Counted from the first letter of the stretch, positions 35,503 through 44,519 are shown. The stretch: 64,000 nt of DNA from Myxococcales bacterium (GCA_025359105.1 JANYHK010000014.1:124001-188000), one strand, 5' to 3'. The notes: generated by a model from the letters alone, not told the origin. Numbers and translations: made by a program.

Positions 35503-37959
35503 TCACTCGTAGAGAAACTGGTAGTCCGAGAAGACGAAGGAGAGGACGGCCATCCACGAGGCAATCGTGAATTGCTTGTCCTCACCGATCTGCGCCGGGG
35601 CCGGGAGCGTCGCGTCGAACGTGTAGCACTGCGCGACGTAGTCGGGCTGGCCCTGCGTGCCGCACGAATAGACTTGATCCTTCGTTCGATCCCACCGCCC
35701 CTGGCAGTTGTATTCGAACGGCGGCGCCGGTGACGCCTTCGCGAGCTCGTCGTGGGTGCCCTGGAAGATGCCGTAGACCAGCTCCACGTCGGGATCCGCG
35801 GGCCCGTGGGCGCCGCCCCACGCGCGGTCGAGGAGGAGGCCGATGTTCTTGCGAATGTCGGCGTCGCCCGCGCCGGGGACGGTCGTGAGCTCCACGGCCG
35901 GGAAGAGCGTTCTCTCCGCGGCGGGGCGCGTGAAGTCCCAGGCGGTCACCTGGCACGCCACTTCGTCGGCCGTGCGCGCCGCGATGGAGGTGATGACGGC
36001 GCTTGCCGCCGTCGCGCGCGCGGTGACCGAAAACGAATCGATGCCTCCGTAGAGGGTACGCACGTCACCGAGCAGCCGGTGCGGGCGCGGTTGCCCGACG
36101 CCCCACCCGCCCGGGGTGTAGACCGCGGAGGTGACCGCGCGAATCTTTCGATCGAGCTGCTCGGGCGTCAGGAGGTGCCCCGCGCCGAGCTCGGCGGAGA
36201 GCGCCGCGGGGACGGTGGGTGGTACCGAGGCGGCGCGAAAAAATGGGCTCTTCACGATGGCGCGGACCAGCGCCTTGAAGTCGAGCTTGCCGGCGACGAA
36301 GGCGCTCGCGAACCCTTGAACCGCGTGATCCTGCGCATTCCACGCGTCGAACCTGTCCCCGAACGTCGCTGCGTCGCCGTAGCTCGGATAGGCGAGCACG
36401 GGCCGGCCGACGATTCCTTGATAGGCCACTCGCGTCACGGACAACGGAAACCGGGTGTCGGCGCCCATGGCCGTGCCGAGCCAGGAGAGCATCTTCGTCT
36501 CCGCGCCAGGCATCATGGTTACGCCGAGCCCGGGGGGAAGCATCTCCTGATGCGGGTTCGTCGCGGCCGTGATCTTCAGATCTTGGTCGAACGACGACGA
36601 GTCGGAGAAGTTGCTGAACGAGTTGGCGACCGGGTCGAGCACCGAGTGGCAGACGGTGCACGCGGGTGAGTTGCGGGGCGCGTTCGCGACGCCCGTGAGC
36701 GAGGAAGTGTCGAGCGACCGTTGCGCGAGCTTCAGGATGTCGGTCGCGAGAAACACCTTCTGCGTCATGCGGGAGCGCGCGCGCTCGCGATTCGTCGGTG
36801 TGCTCACCCAGCGTCCCAGGAAGGACGGCGTCGACAGAACGCCCGCGTGGGCGAACGGACCCGCCTTGGCGCGGACGATCTGCACCTCTTGCCACTGCTC
36901 GACGTTGGTGTCGCTCGGAGCCGGGAACTGGCTCTCGACGCCATAGAGCTGCGCCAGATACGGGTTCGCCATTCCGTAGGGCGCGCTCAGGACCTCGGTG
37001 AACGGGGCATTCTTGCGGACGACGTTGGCGATGAGCTCGAGAGGCTCGGCCAGGAGCGCGCGGCCGATCGCAGACCACCGCTTGTCGAAGTCGCGGATGC
37101 ACGCGGGCACGTCGGCGGAGCCTGCGCAAAACGCGTCGCGCCCCATCTGCCCGCCCTTGGCGAACGGGAACTCCACCGCGTCGAACTGGAATACCGACGT
37201 CTGGACCCGATCGCCGCCATCCGTCAGGAGCGCGTCGTTCCACATTTCCTTCACGCGGTCGAAGAAGGTCGGCTCCGTCATGAGCGCGGTCAGCGCCTTG
37301 TCGAACGCCGCCTCGTCGGCCATCGACGCCTCCTCCGGCTTGGGCAGCCTCCCGCCGAGGTTGATCGCAGCCTTTCGGAAGGTCGACTTCCAGTCGAGGA
37401 GCGGAACGGCGTCGAGGGGAGAGCCACCCGACGCCGGGCAGTCCGGCACCTGGTTCGAGATGCGCGCGGCGAGATCCTTCAAGACCGCGTACTCGGGGGC
37501 GTCCTTGCCGAACAAGGCACCGCCGCCGTGTGTGTCCCCGCCGATGGGCTTCACGAGGAGCTTGGGTACGCCTCGGATTTCTTCGGTCACCATTCGCGAA
37601 AGGCCGGCCAGATTTCTGTCCAAGAAATCAGGATAGGAATCCCACGCGAGGGTGAAGCCCGCCGCAGGATGCGCGCCGTTGTCCCCCGTGCTGGCCGTCT
37701 CGCCGGGCGCGTGGCACGACGTGCACTTCGCGCTCAGGATGGGCCAAACCTGGCGCGCGAAAAAATCCCGCGTGCTGACGCAGGCAGCCCCCGAGTCGGG
37801 AGAGGTGGCGTCGTCTAGGGCCGGCGCCGCGTCCTCTTTGTTCGAATTCGCCGGTCCGGCGGTGTCCGCGTCCGAGCTGCACGCACCGAGGCCCGCGGCG
37901 ACCAGCACCGGGAGGACCAGGACGACGCGCGACGGGTGACGAAGAAGTCCATCGAACAT
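35503..37959 (-). CDS. Large DUF1592-like dihaem c lipoprotein
   Basis: 818 residues. Lipoprotein signal RVVLVLPVLVAAGLGAC. Two haem c motifs: AKCTSCHAPG near residue 80, in a PSCyt-type domain (FFARQVWPILSAKCTSCH), and SPACTVCHSVLDPVANSF in the middle. Between them are regions resembling DUF1549/DUF1592 proteins (FRKAAINLGGRLPKPEEAS, LAEPLELIANVVRKNAPFTEVL, AGVLSTPSFLGRW). The C-terminal third has no name I can give (TPEQLDRKIRAVTSAVYTPGG). Start ATG at 37959. Co-transcribed with the DUF1501 gene. Expected in the outer periplasm or on the surface; redox partner unknown. Confidence 0.82.
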   Translation of the reverse strand: MFDGLLRHPSRVVLVLPVLVAAGLGACSSDADTAGPANSNKEDAAPALDDATSPDSGAACVSTRDFFARQVWPILSAKCTSCHAPGETASTGDNGAHPAAGFTLAWDSYPDFLDRNLAGLSRMVTEEIRGVPKLLVKPIGGDTHGGGALFGKDAPEYAVLKDLAARISNQVPDCPASGGSPLDAVPLLDWKSTFRKAAINLGGRLPKPEEASMADEAAFDKALTALMTEPTFFDRVKEMWNDALLTDGGDRVQTSVFQFDAVEFPFAKGGQMGRDAFCAGSADVPACIRDFDKRWSAIGRALLAEPLELIANVVRKNAPFTEVLSAPYGMANPYLAQLYGVESQFPAPSDTNVEQWQEVQIVRAKAGPFAHAGVLSTPSFLGRWVSTPTNRERARSRMTQKVFLATDILKLAQRSLDTSSLTGVANAPRNSPACTVCHSVLDPVANSFSNFSDSSSFDQDLKITAATNPHQEMLPPGLGVTMMPGAETKMLSWLGTAMGADTRFPLSVTRVAYQGIVGRPVLAYPSYGDAATFGDRFDAWNAQDHAVQGFASAFVAGKLDFKALVRAIVKSPFFRAASVPPTVPAALSAELGAGHLLTPEQLDRKIRAVTSAVYTPGGWGVGQPRPHRLLGDVRTLYGGIDSFSVTARATAASAVITSIAARTADEVACQVTAWDFTRPAAERTLFPAVELTTVPGAGDADIRKNIGLLLDRAWGGAHGPADPDVELVYGIFQGTHDELAKASPAPPFEYNCQGRWDRTKDQVYSCGTQGQPDYVAQCYTFDATLPAPAQIGEDKQFTIASWMAVLSFVFSDYQFLYE

Positions 37960-38122
37960 GCCTCAGCCTAGGTTCGTGCAACATGCGGAGCAAGCGCGTG
38001 GCGAGTACTAACGGTGGGTCGCGATTGACCAGTGCGCGCGTGTAGGGCTGTGCGGCACGAGGTACGTTGCAAGGTAAGCGCGCGCGAGCTTCCACAGCGT
38101 GCTCGAAGGGGTACGCGGGTGT

Positions 38123-38144
38123 GTGGCGCAAATATTTGAGCCAC
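38123..38144. promoter_or_regulatory. 22-bp near-perfect palindrome upstream of the sigma-factor operon
   Basis: Arms GTGGC and GCCAC flank, each after one mismatched base, the perfect core CAAATATTTG; only that one pair is unpaired in 22 bp. It lies 23 bp ahead of the ATG at 38167 and stands out as an AT-rich core in very GC-rich DNA. It is probably an operator for a dimeric repressor or activator. The rest of the 207-bp gap has no clear promoter; a sigma-54-like stretch near 38053 has wrong spacing. Confidence 0.6.
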
Positions 38145-38166
38145 TTCGCGTCGAGGGAGGTCTCTC

Positions 38167-39960
38167 ATGGGTAGACCGATGCAAGCGCCTGGAGTCCGAA
38201 GGACGGCGAAGAGCAGCGCGGCGCGTGCATCGCTGGCGCTCGCTACGTGCGTCCTCGCCTTCGCGTGCGGCGGAAGCGACTCCGCGACCAGCGGAGGCGC
38301 AAGCAGCGGAGGCGGCGCAAGCAGCGGGACGGGCGGCGACGGGGGCGGCTCGTCCAGCGGGGGCGGCTCGCCCGACGGAGGGCCGGGCAGCGACGCCGCG
38401 CGACCGCCCGACGTCGACGCCGCCGCGATCCCGCCGCCGAGCGCGACCTGCACCGCGCCCATCTCCGCGGTCGACACGACCAAGCCCACCACCGTCGTCG
38501 GCAGCGGCACCGCGGCGTCGTGCACCGAGGCGGCCCTCACCGCGGCGCTCACCGCCGGCGGCATCGTCACGTTCGCGTGCGGCGCCGCGCCCGCGACGAT
38601 CACCGTGACCAAGACGATCGCCCTGCCCACCGGCGTCGACACCGTCGTGGACGGCGGCGGCAAGGTCACGATCGACGGCGGCGGCAAGGTGCGCATCCTG
38701 GACTACGCGCACGGCGACTTCCGCAAGAACACGCACGTCCTCACGCTCCAGCACGTCACCTTCGCGCACGGCCACGCGACCGGCACCGACGCCTACGCCG
38801 CCGCGCCCGTCCCGTGCTCGAGCGGCTTCTACGACGGCGCCGGCGGCGCGCTCCAGATGCGCGACGGCGTTTTCCACGTCATCGACGCGACCTTCCTGAA
38901 CAACCAGGCCGAGAGCGTCGGCCCCGACGTCGGCGGCGGCGCGATCTACCTCACCGGCGCGCTCGGCGCCGGCGTGGTCGGCTCGACGTTCGTGGGCAAC
39001 TCGGGGGCGAACGCCGGCGCGATCGGCGTCCTGAACGCGGATCTCGACGTGTACAATACACGTTTCGAGGGCAACGCCGCGCTCGGCTTCGGCGCGAACG
39101 GGGACGACGCCGCCAAGTGCAGCGTCGTCGCGAAGAACGGCCAGCACCAGACCGGCAGCGGCGGCAACGGCGGCGCCGTCTGCATCGACGGCGGGAGCGA
39201 CGTGACGCACACGTTCTGCGGCGTCACCTTCAAGGCCAACACGGGGGGCAAGCAGGCGCTCGGCGGCGCGCTCTTCCGGACCCCCGACGGCGCCAAGCAG
39301 ACGACCGTGATCGATCGCTCCGTCTTCGACGGCAACTCCGGCGAGAGCGGCGGCGCCGCGTACTTCCACAACTCGACGTTGACCGTCACCGCGTCCACGT
39401 TCAGCGCGAACTCAGGCAAGGGCACCGGGGCGATCCAGGCCGACGGGTCGACCTTCGATTTGACCAACGTGACCTTCCACGGCAACCACTCGACCGCCGG
39501 CGTGGCGGCGACGCTCGCGCTCTTCGGCGGCGACGGCAAGCTCCTCAACTGCACGTTCGCGAACAACGTGTGCGACGCGCCGAACATGTTCGGTGCGGCG
39601 ATCTTCGGCTCCCCGAACCTCACCATCCAGAACACGATCTTCGACGCGAACACCGCGCAGAACCCCGGCGCGCCGATGCAGTGCCAGGTGGGCACCATCG
39701 CCGGCACCGGCAACATGCAGTTCCCGAAGAACCACGCGAGCGGCGGCGGCGCCGACGCGCTCTGCGCGCCCGGCATCTACGAGGACGCCGCGCCGGCGCT
39801 CGGCGCGCTCGGAGATCACGGCGGCCCGGTGCCCACCGCCCTTCCCGCTGCCGGCAGCCCTGCCCTCGCGCGCGGCACCGGCTGCCCGGCCACCGACGCG
39901 CGCGGTCACGCGCGGAGCGCTGGCTCGTGCACCGCAGGCGCCGTCGAGGGCACCCAATGA
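38167..39960 (+). CDS. Beta-helix lipoprotein (choice-of-anchor Q / polymorphic repeat type)
   Basis: 597 residues. ATG at 38167 with GGGAGG ahead. Lipoprotein signal LALATCVLAFACGGS, then ~45 residues of Gly/Ser/Asp. From ~95 onward it is a right-handed parallel beta-helix: repeated short strands with small residues and Asn ladders (VVDGGGKVTIDGGG, DATFLNNQAE, GSTFVGNSGANAGAI, TRFEGNAALGFG, RSVFDGNSGESGGAAYF, STFSANSGKGTGAI, VTFHGNHSTAG). The end GCPATDARGHARSAGSC is typical of choice-of-anchor Q proteins. Surface or adhesin-like role. First gene of the coupled five-gene unit; its stop overlaps the sigma-factor ATG (ATGA). Confidence 0.85.
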   Translation: MGRPMQAPGVRRTAKSSAARASLALATCVLAFACGGSDSATSGGASSGGGASSGTGGDGGGSSSGGGSPDGGPGSDAARPPDVDAAAIPPPSATCTAPISAVDTTKPTTVVGSGTAASCTEAALTAALTAGGIVTFACGAAPATITVTKTIALPTGVDTVVDGGGKVTIDGGGKVRILDYAHGDFRKNTHVLTLQHVTFAHGHATGTDAYAAAPVPCSSGFYDGAGGALQMRDGVFHVIDATFLNNQAESVGPDVGGGAIYLTGALGAGVVGSTFVGNSGANAGAIGVLNADLDVYNTRFEGNAALGFGANGDDAAKCSVVAKNGQHQTGSGGNGGAVCIDGGSDVTHTFCGVTFKANTGGKQALGGALFRTPDGAKQTTVIDRSVFDGNSGESGGAAYFHNSTLTVTASTFSANSGKGTGAIQADGSTFDLTNVTFHGNHSTAGVAATLALFGGDGKLLNCTFANNVCDAPNMFGAAIFGSPNLTIQNTIFDANTAQNPGAPMQCQVGTIAGTGNMQFPKNHASGGGADALCAPGIYEDAAPALGALGDHGGPVPTALPAAGSPALARGTGCPATDARGHARSAGSCTAGAVEGTQ

Positions 39961-40595
39961 GCACGCTCGCGCTCACCCCCTGGGCGTTCGATTGGCGAAG
40001 CCCGCGGGCGCGCGGGCAGGTACCCTCTCGGATCGTGCCGAACGTTCCCGCGCGTGGCCCCGCGGTCCAGGAGGTCGCCCCCGACGACGCCGCGCTCGTG
40101 GCGCAGGCGAGCGCGGGGAGCGAGCGCGCGTTCAGCATGCTCTACCGGCGGCACGCGCGGTACGTCGCGGGGGTCGCCTACCGCCTGCTCGGCGGCGACG
40201 CGGAGCTCGACGACGTCGTCCAGGAGACGTTCTGCGACGCCCATGCGGCCCTCGCGAGCCTCAACGAGCCGGCGGGCCTCCGCGCGTGGCTCGCCCGCAT
40301 CGCGGTGCGGCGCGTTCACAAGCGACTCGCCAAGCGCCGCCGCTGGCGCTGGATGATCGGCGAGGCAGCGCAGGGAGCGCCGCTCGTGTCCGATCCCGCG
40401 CAGCGCCAGCGCGTCGATGCGCTGTACGAAGCGCTCGGCACGCTCCCGGCCGATCTTCGCCTCCCGTGGACCCTCCACCACGTCGAGGGCGAGACGCTCC
40501 CCGACGTCGCCGCGATGTGCGAGGTCTCCCTCGCGACGGCGAAGCGCCGGATCGCCGAGGCCGCCGAGCGGCTGGAGAGGAAGCTCCAGCCGTGA
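39957..40595 (+). CDS. ECF-type RNA polymerase sigma factor
   Basis: 212 residues. Sigma region 2: AFSMLYRRHARYVAGVAYRLLGGDAELDDVVQETFCDAHAAL, with the usual D-x-x-Q-E-T-F motif. Region 4: ALGTLPADLRLPWTLHHVEGETLPDVAAMCEVSLATAKRRIAEAAERL, a helix-turn-helix for the -35 box. No region 3. ATG at 39957 overlaps the previous stop; a GTG at 40035 is an alternative start. It should direct transcription of its own operon or other surface-protein genes and be held inactive by the next gene product. Confidence 0.9.
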   Translation: MSTLALTPWAFDWRSPRARGQVPSRIVPNVPARGPAVQEVAPDDAALVAQASAGSERAFSMLYRRHARYVAGVAYRLLGGDAELDDVVQETFCDAHAALASLNEPAGLRAWLARIAVRRVHKRLAKRRRWRWMIGEAAQGAPLVSDPAQRQRVDALYEALGTLPADLRLPWTLHHVEGETLPDVAAMCEVSLATAKRRIAEAAERLERKLQP

Positions 40596-41662
40596 AGCCC
40601 ACGCCGCCCGACGATCTCAAGGCCTCGCTCGAGCCTCCGTGGGACGAGGTGCGCGAGCAGCGTGTTCTGGGGCGCGTCATGGACGAGCAGCGGCGACGCG
40701 CGGCGGCGAGCGCAGGCCAGCCCGGACGGCGGCGCGTGGCGGCGGGTGTGGCGGTGGTTTTTGTGGCGGCGGCCGCGGCGGCCGTCCTGGTCGTTCAGCG
40801 GCGCGCGCACGTGATGTCGACTCCGGCGGTGGTCGCGAGCGCGGGCGCGAGCGCCATCGCACCCCTTACGGCCCCGACCAGCGGCGATCGCGAGCAGACG
40901 ATGGCGCTGGCCGACGGCTCGCAGGCGACGCTCGTGCGCGAAGCGGGCCTGCAGGTGGAAGAGCAACGCGCCGACCGTGTGCGCATCGTCCAGAAGCGCG
41001 GCGAGGTGCGCTACGACGTACGCGCCGATCCGAGCCGCGATTTCCAGGTGCGCGCCGGCGGCACGTCGATCAAGGTCAACGGCACCATCTTCGCGGTCCG
41101 GGTGAGCGCGGACTACGTCGAGGTCCGCGTCGAGCGCGGCAAGGCGGAGGTCGACGACGGCGCCCGCTCGCGCGATCTGGTGAGCGGCGAGTCGCTCCGC
41201 GTACCGATCCATGTCGACGGATCGACCGACGCCGGCGCGTCCGATCCCGACTCGACGCCGGATCCGTGGGCGCGCGCGCCGCTCCCGCAAGCACCTTCCG
41301 CCGCGTCGCTGCAGGCCGACGCCGACTCCGCACGCGTCGCCGGCAACAACGGCGAAGCGGCGGTCGCGCTCCGCAAGCTCGTCGCGCTTCACCCGAAGGA
41401 TCCTCGCGTGCCGGGCGCCTTGTTCACGCTCGGGCGCGTCGAGCGCTCCCGCGGTCGCGACGACGAATCGGCCCGCGCGTTCGAGCGTTGCGTCGCCGCG
41501 GCGCCGAAGGGCCCGCTGGCGGCGGACGCGCTCGCCGAGGCCGCCGCGTCGTGGGCGAGCGCGGGCGCGACCGCCGCCGCAAAGGCCGACGCCGCGAAGT
41601 ACCTATCGCGCTACCCTGACGGGCCGAGCGCCGCACGCATGCGCGCGCTCGCCAGCCCGTGA
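40592..41662 (+). CDS. FecR-like anti-sigma factor with C-terminal TPR region
   Basis: 356 residues from the GTG at 40592, overlapping the sigma gene by GTGA. A short cytoplasmic N-terminus (DDLKASLEPPWDEVREQRVLGRVMDEQRRR) would bind the sigma factor, then one membrane helix (VAAGVAVVFVAAAAAAVLVV). The FecR domain follows (QTMALADGSQATLVREAGLQ, VRIVQKRGEVRYDV, GGTSIKVNGTIFAVRV, YVEVRVERGKAEVDD). The last ~90 residues are TPR-like helices (ADADSARVAGNNGEAAVALRKLV, GALFTLGRVERSRG). FecR-plus-TPR is a myxobacterial style of sensor: the periplasmic part would read the state of the surface proteins made by the operon. Confidence 0.85.
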   Translation: MKPTPPDDLKASLEPPWDEVREQRVLGRVMDEQRRRAAASAGQPGRRRVAAGVAVVFVAAAAAAVLVVQRRAHVMSTPAVVASAGASAIAPLTAPTSGDREQTMALADGSQATLVREAGLQVEEQRADRVRIVQKRGEVRYDVRADPSRDFQVRAGGTSIKVNGTIFAVRVSADYVEVRVERGKAEVDDGARSRDLVSGESLRVPIHVDGSTDAGASDPDSTPDPWARAPLPQAPSAASLQADADSARVAGNNGEAAVALRKLVALHPKDPRVPGALFTLGRVERSRGRDDESARAFERCVAAAPKGPLAADALAEAAASWASAGATAAAKADAAKYLSRYPDGPSAARMRALASP

Positions 41663-42714
41663 TCCGACGCCGCCGCCACCCCCACCCGTCCCGCTCCCCC
41701 TTCGCCGTCGCTCGCGTCCTCGCCGTCGCCCTCGCCCTCGCCGCCTCGTCGGTCGCGTCCGGCGCGCGCGCCGAGCCGACCGTGAATGCGCCGAGCCCGC
41801 CCACCGACGCGCTGACCGTCAGCACCGAGGGGTGCGACGATCTGCGCGCACCCGAGATCGAGCGCATTCTCCGCATCGAGCTCGCGCAGGTCGCCGATCA
41901 GTGGACAGGCGCCGAGCCGCTGCGCGTCGAGCTCTCGTGCGAGGCCGCGCGCGTGCGCGTGCTGGCCATCGATCCGTTGACCGACAAGCGGCTCTCTCGC
42001 GAGGTGTCCCTGCGGCGCACCAGAGATCGCGATCGCACGGTGGCGCTCCTCGTCTCGCAGCTCTTCTTGACGTCGTGGTCCGAGCTCCTCCTGCGCAGAC
42101 CGCCCGATCCTGCCGCGCCGCCACCACCGCCGCCGCCTCCGGCCGCCGTCGCGCGCGCCGCCGAGGGTCTCGCGCGCGAGGCGATCACGCCGTCGTCACG
42201 TCGGTGGCTCGTCGCCGCCGTCGCCGGACCACGCGTTCGGGACGTCTCGTCGCCGACGCTGTCCGGCCGCGTCGCGCTGCGCCCGGCGCTTCTGTTCGGT
42301 GAGCGCTGGTCGCTCTCACTCGAGCTCGGTTACGAGCGTGGCGCCGCCAAGCGCGCGAGCGGATCGGTCGCGTACGGCGCGGCGGCGGCGATGATCGGCG
42401 GCGGTTTGCGCACAGCGCCGTGGGGCCCCCTCGTCTTCGAGGTCGGCGCGCGCGCCGGCGCCACGTACTTCGACGTGCGCGGCGACGCGAACGCGCCGGT
42501 CGTCGGGACGTCGACGTCGGGCGTGCTCGCCGAGCTCGCGCTCGGGGCCGGCCCCACGCTCCATCTCGGCATGGCCACGATCGGCCTCGAGCTCGGCGTC
42601 GGACTGACCGCGCCGCGCGCCACGGCGCATGTGGCCCGCGACACCGACGTGGCCCTCGGCGGTCCCTGGGCCGGGCTGAGCCTCGTCGTCGGCGTCGCCG
42701 AAGGTGGACCGTGA
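41659..42714 (+). CDS. Outer-membrane protein with periplasmic N-terminal domain
   Basis: 351 residues from the GTG at 41659, overlapping the anti-sigma gene (GTGA). Signal sequence VLAVALALAASSVASGARA. Residues ~45-140 form a small alpha/beta domain (LRAPEIERILRIELAQVAD, LRVELSCEAARVRVLAID, DRTVALLVSQLFLTSW); a Pro run (PPPPPPPP) follows. The last ~170 residues show amphipathic strands of a beta-barrel (RWLVAAVAGPRVRDV, WSLSLELGYERGAAK, LVFEVGARAGATYFDV, TIGLELGVGLTAP, GLSLVVGVAEGGP). Likely works with the two surface lipoproteins of the operon. No named family. Confidence 0.72.
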   Translation: MIRRRRHPHPSRSPFAVARVLAVALALAASSVASGARAEPTVNAPSPPTDALTVSTEGCDDLRAPEIERILRIELAQVADQWTGAEPLRVELSCEAARVRVLAIDPLTDKRLSREVSLRRTRDRDRTVALLVSQLFLTSWSELLLRRPPDPAAPPPPPPPPAAVARAAEGLAREAITPSSRRWLVAAVAGPRVRDVSSPTLSGRVALRPALLFGERWSLSLELGYERGAAKRASGSVAYGAAAAMIGGGLRTAPWGPLVFEVGARAGATYFDVRGDANAPVVGTSTSGVLAELALGAGPTLHLGMATIGLELGVGLTAPRATAHVARDTDVALGGPWAGLSLVVGVAEGGP

Positions 42715-43964
42715 GGAGCTCTTCGGCCTCTTCGCTCTTCGCGATCGCGTGCGTCGTCACGGCGGCGGCGTGCGGCATCGACGACACCGTCCTCCGTGAC
42801 GCGCCGGACGCCGCGACGCTCGCCGACGGCGGGCCGAGCGACGGCGGGCCGAACGACGGCGCTTCTCCGCCCTTCGACGGCACGGCGCCCGCCGACGCCC
42901 ACGGCGTCTTCGCGGGTCAGTACTTCGCGTGCGCGATCGTCGCCGGACGGAGTTTTTGCTGGGGAAGCAACGTCCTCGGCACGCTTGGAACGGGGGATCT
43001 CCAGGGACACCTGTCCCCCGCGGCGGTCGCCACCGGCGCATCCTTCCGCGCGATTGCGGCGGGCGAGAGCCACGCGTGCGGCTTGGAGGCGACGGCGGCG
43101 CGCGTCCTCTGCTGGGGCGGCGGAGCAAGCGGCCAGCTCGGCCTCGGCGACACGACGTCGCGCTCGACGCCGGACGTCGTGCAGGATCTGCCGCCCGTCG
43201 CGCAGCTCTCCGCGGGCTACGTCCACACCTGCGCGATCACGACCGGCGGCGCGCTCTACTGCTGGGGAACGAACGACGAAGGCGAGCTCGGCATCGGCGA
43301 CGCGCAAGCCAACGTCACGCGGCCGATCGCTGTCGGGACGAGCACCGACTGGCTCATGGTCTCCGGCGGCCAGGGCCACACGTGCGCCCTCCGCAAACCC
43401 GGCACGCTCTGGTGCTGGGGCCGCAACACCGCCGGCGAGCTCGGCCTCGGCGAAGGCCAACCGGGCCAGCTCCGCACGCCGACGCGCGTGGGAACGTTCG
43501 ACGACTTCACGACGCTCGACGCCGGCCAGGACAACGCGTGCGCGCTGCGCAAGGACGGCTCCCTCTGGTGCTGGGGCTCCGGCGAGTTCGTCGGCGCGAC
43601 GGCGCCCGATGGTGGCAACATCCTCTGGTCCCCGACCCAGGTCGGCAGCGACACCGACTGGGTCCAGGTCAGCACGGACGACTTCTCGACCTGCGCGCTC
43701 AAAGCGAAGGGCAGGCTGTTTTGCTGGGGCCGCAACGCCGAAGGTCAGCTCGGCGCGGGCGACGTCGCGTACCGCCCCGCTCCTACTGCCGTCGCCGACG
43801 GCACCGTCTGGGCAAACGTCTCGGTCGGCCGGATGCACACGTGCGCGGAGTCGACGGCGCACGCGATCTACTGCACCGGCGTCGACGAGAGCGGCGAGCT
43901 CGGCCTGGGCGACACCGCGCGCCGCAACGTCTTCACACCGCTCTCCTTCCCCTCGACGCACTGA
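42711..43964 (+). CDS. RCC1-repeat lipoprotein
   Basis: 417 residues from the GTG at 42711, overlapping the previous stop (GTGA). Lipoprotein signal LFAIACVVTAAACGID, Asp/Gly linker, then seven RCC1-type blades, each with a Cys-Trp-Gly turn and E/Q-L-G-x-G: CWGSNVLGTLGTGD, CWGGGASGQLGLGD, CWGTNDEGELGIGD, CWGRNTAGELGLGE, CWGSGEFVGA, CWGRNAEGQLGAGD and CTGVDESGELGLGD. Seven blades make a closed propeller on the cell surface or in the periplasm; a binding role is most likely. Last gene of the coupled unit. Confidence 0.88.
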   Translation: MRSSSASSLFAIACVVTAAACGIDDTVLRDAPDAATLADGGPSDGGPNDGASPPFDGTAPADAHGVFAGQYFACAIVAGRSFCWGSNVLGTLGTGDLQGHLSPAAVATGASFRAIAAGESHACGLEATAARVLCWGGGASGQLGLGDTTSRSTPDVVQDLPPVAQLSAGYVHTCAITTGGALYCWGTNDEGELGIGDAQANVTRPIAVGTSTDWLMVSGGQGHTCALRKPGTLWCWGRNTAGELGLGEGQPGQLRTPTRVGTFDDFTTLDAGQDNACALRKDGSLWCWGSGEFVGATAPDGGNILWSPTQVGSDTDWVQVSTDDFSTCALKAKGRLFCWGRNAEGQLGAGDVAYRPAPTAVADGTVWANVSVGRMHTCAESTAHAIYCTGVDESGELGLGDTARRNVFTPLSFPSTH

Positions 43965-44149
43965 CGCGCGGATTTCCGGGACGCACCGATCGCCGGGCGC
44001 CTACGCGAACGCAGCCACCAAGGGGTCCCACCCGCATGCGGCAGGATGCCGCGGGCCACCCATGGTTCACCTATCGATAATCATGAAGATTTTCGCCTTT
44101 TGAGACCGGTACGGGAGATGCATTGCCTAGGGCCGTCGGAGGCGTTCCC

Positions 44150-44374
44150 ATGACCCGTGAGGTGCTCGTCTTGATTCGTCGTGTAACCCTGAGCGCGCTC
44201 GTGCTCTTCGGGGCGGCGTTCGCGACGTTCGAGCTCACCGCCACCGCGAGCCCGTCGCCCCTCCCGCTGCCGCCAGCGCACGAAGCCCCGGCCGCGGCGA
44301 CGGGATGCCCGCCTTCCGCCCACGCGCTCGCGCCGTCGCCCGCGAGCACGTGGCCCCAGATGACGCATCTTTGA
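44150..44374 (+). CDS. Small membrane or exported protein (74 aa)
   Basis: ATG at 44150 with GGAGG upstream. A hydrophobic helix (VTLSALVLFGAAFATFELTA) is followed by an Ala/Pro/Ser-rich tail (SPLPLPPAHEAPAAATGCPP) with a single Cys. It could be a signal peptide with a small secreted product or a single-pass protein. No family recognised. Upstream, a T-rich stretch near 44080-44100 breaks the GC-rich background. Confidence 0.5.
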   Translation: MTREVLVLIRRVTLSALVLFGAAFATFELTATASPSPLPLPPAHEAPAAATGCPPSAHALAPSPASTWPQMTHL

Positions 44375-44519
44375 ACGCGCGACGACGGGCCCGCATCTAG
44401 GGATGCAGCGGGAGCCGTCGACCGAAACGTCGACGCCAGCGACCCGCCCGACATCCATGGCCGCCGTCGGTCGGCCATGAATGGTGTTGAGACTGGAAAA
44501 TTACGTGCGCAACGCACGC

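Noticed and set aside
38050-38072. GGCACG...TTGC as a sigma-54 promoter before the sigma-factor operon
   Set aside because: GG to GC distance is 15 rather than 12 bases, which sigma-54 does not tolerate.
38247-40595. 782-codon frame apparently fusing the beta-helix gene with the sigma factor
   Set aside because: Only the last 212 codons are real (sigma factor from 39957); the rest is a shifted frame of the lipoprotein gene.
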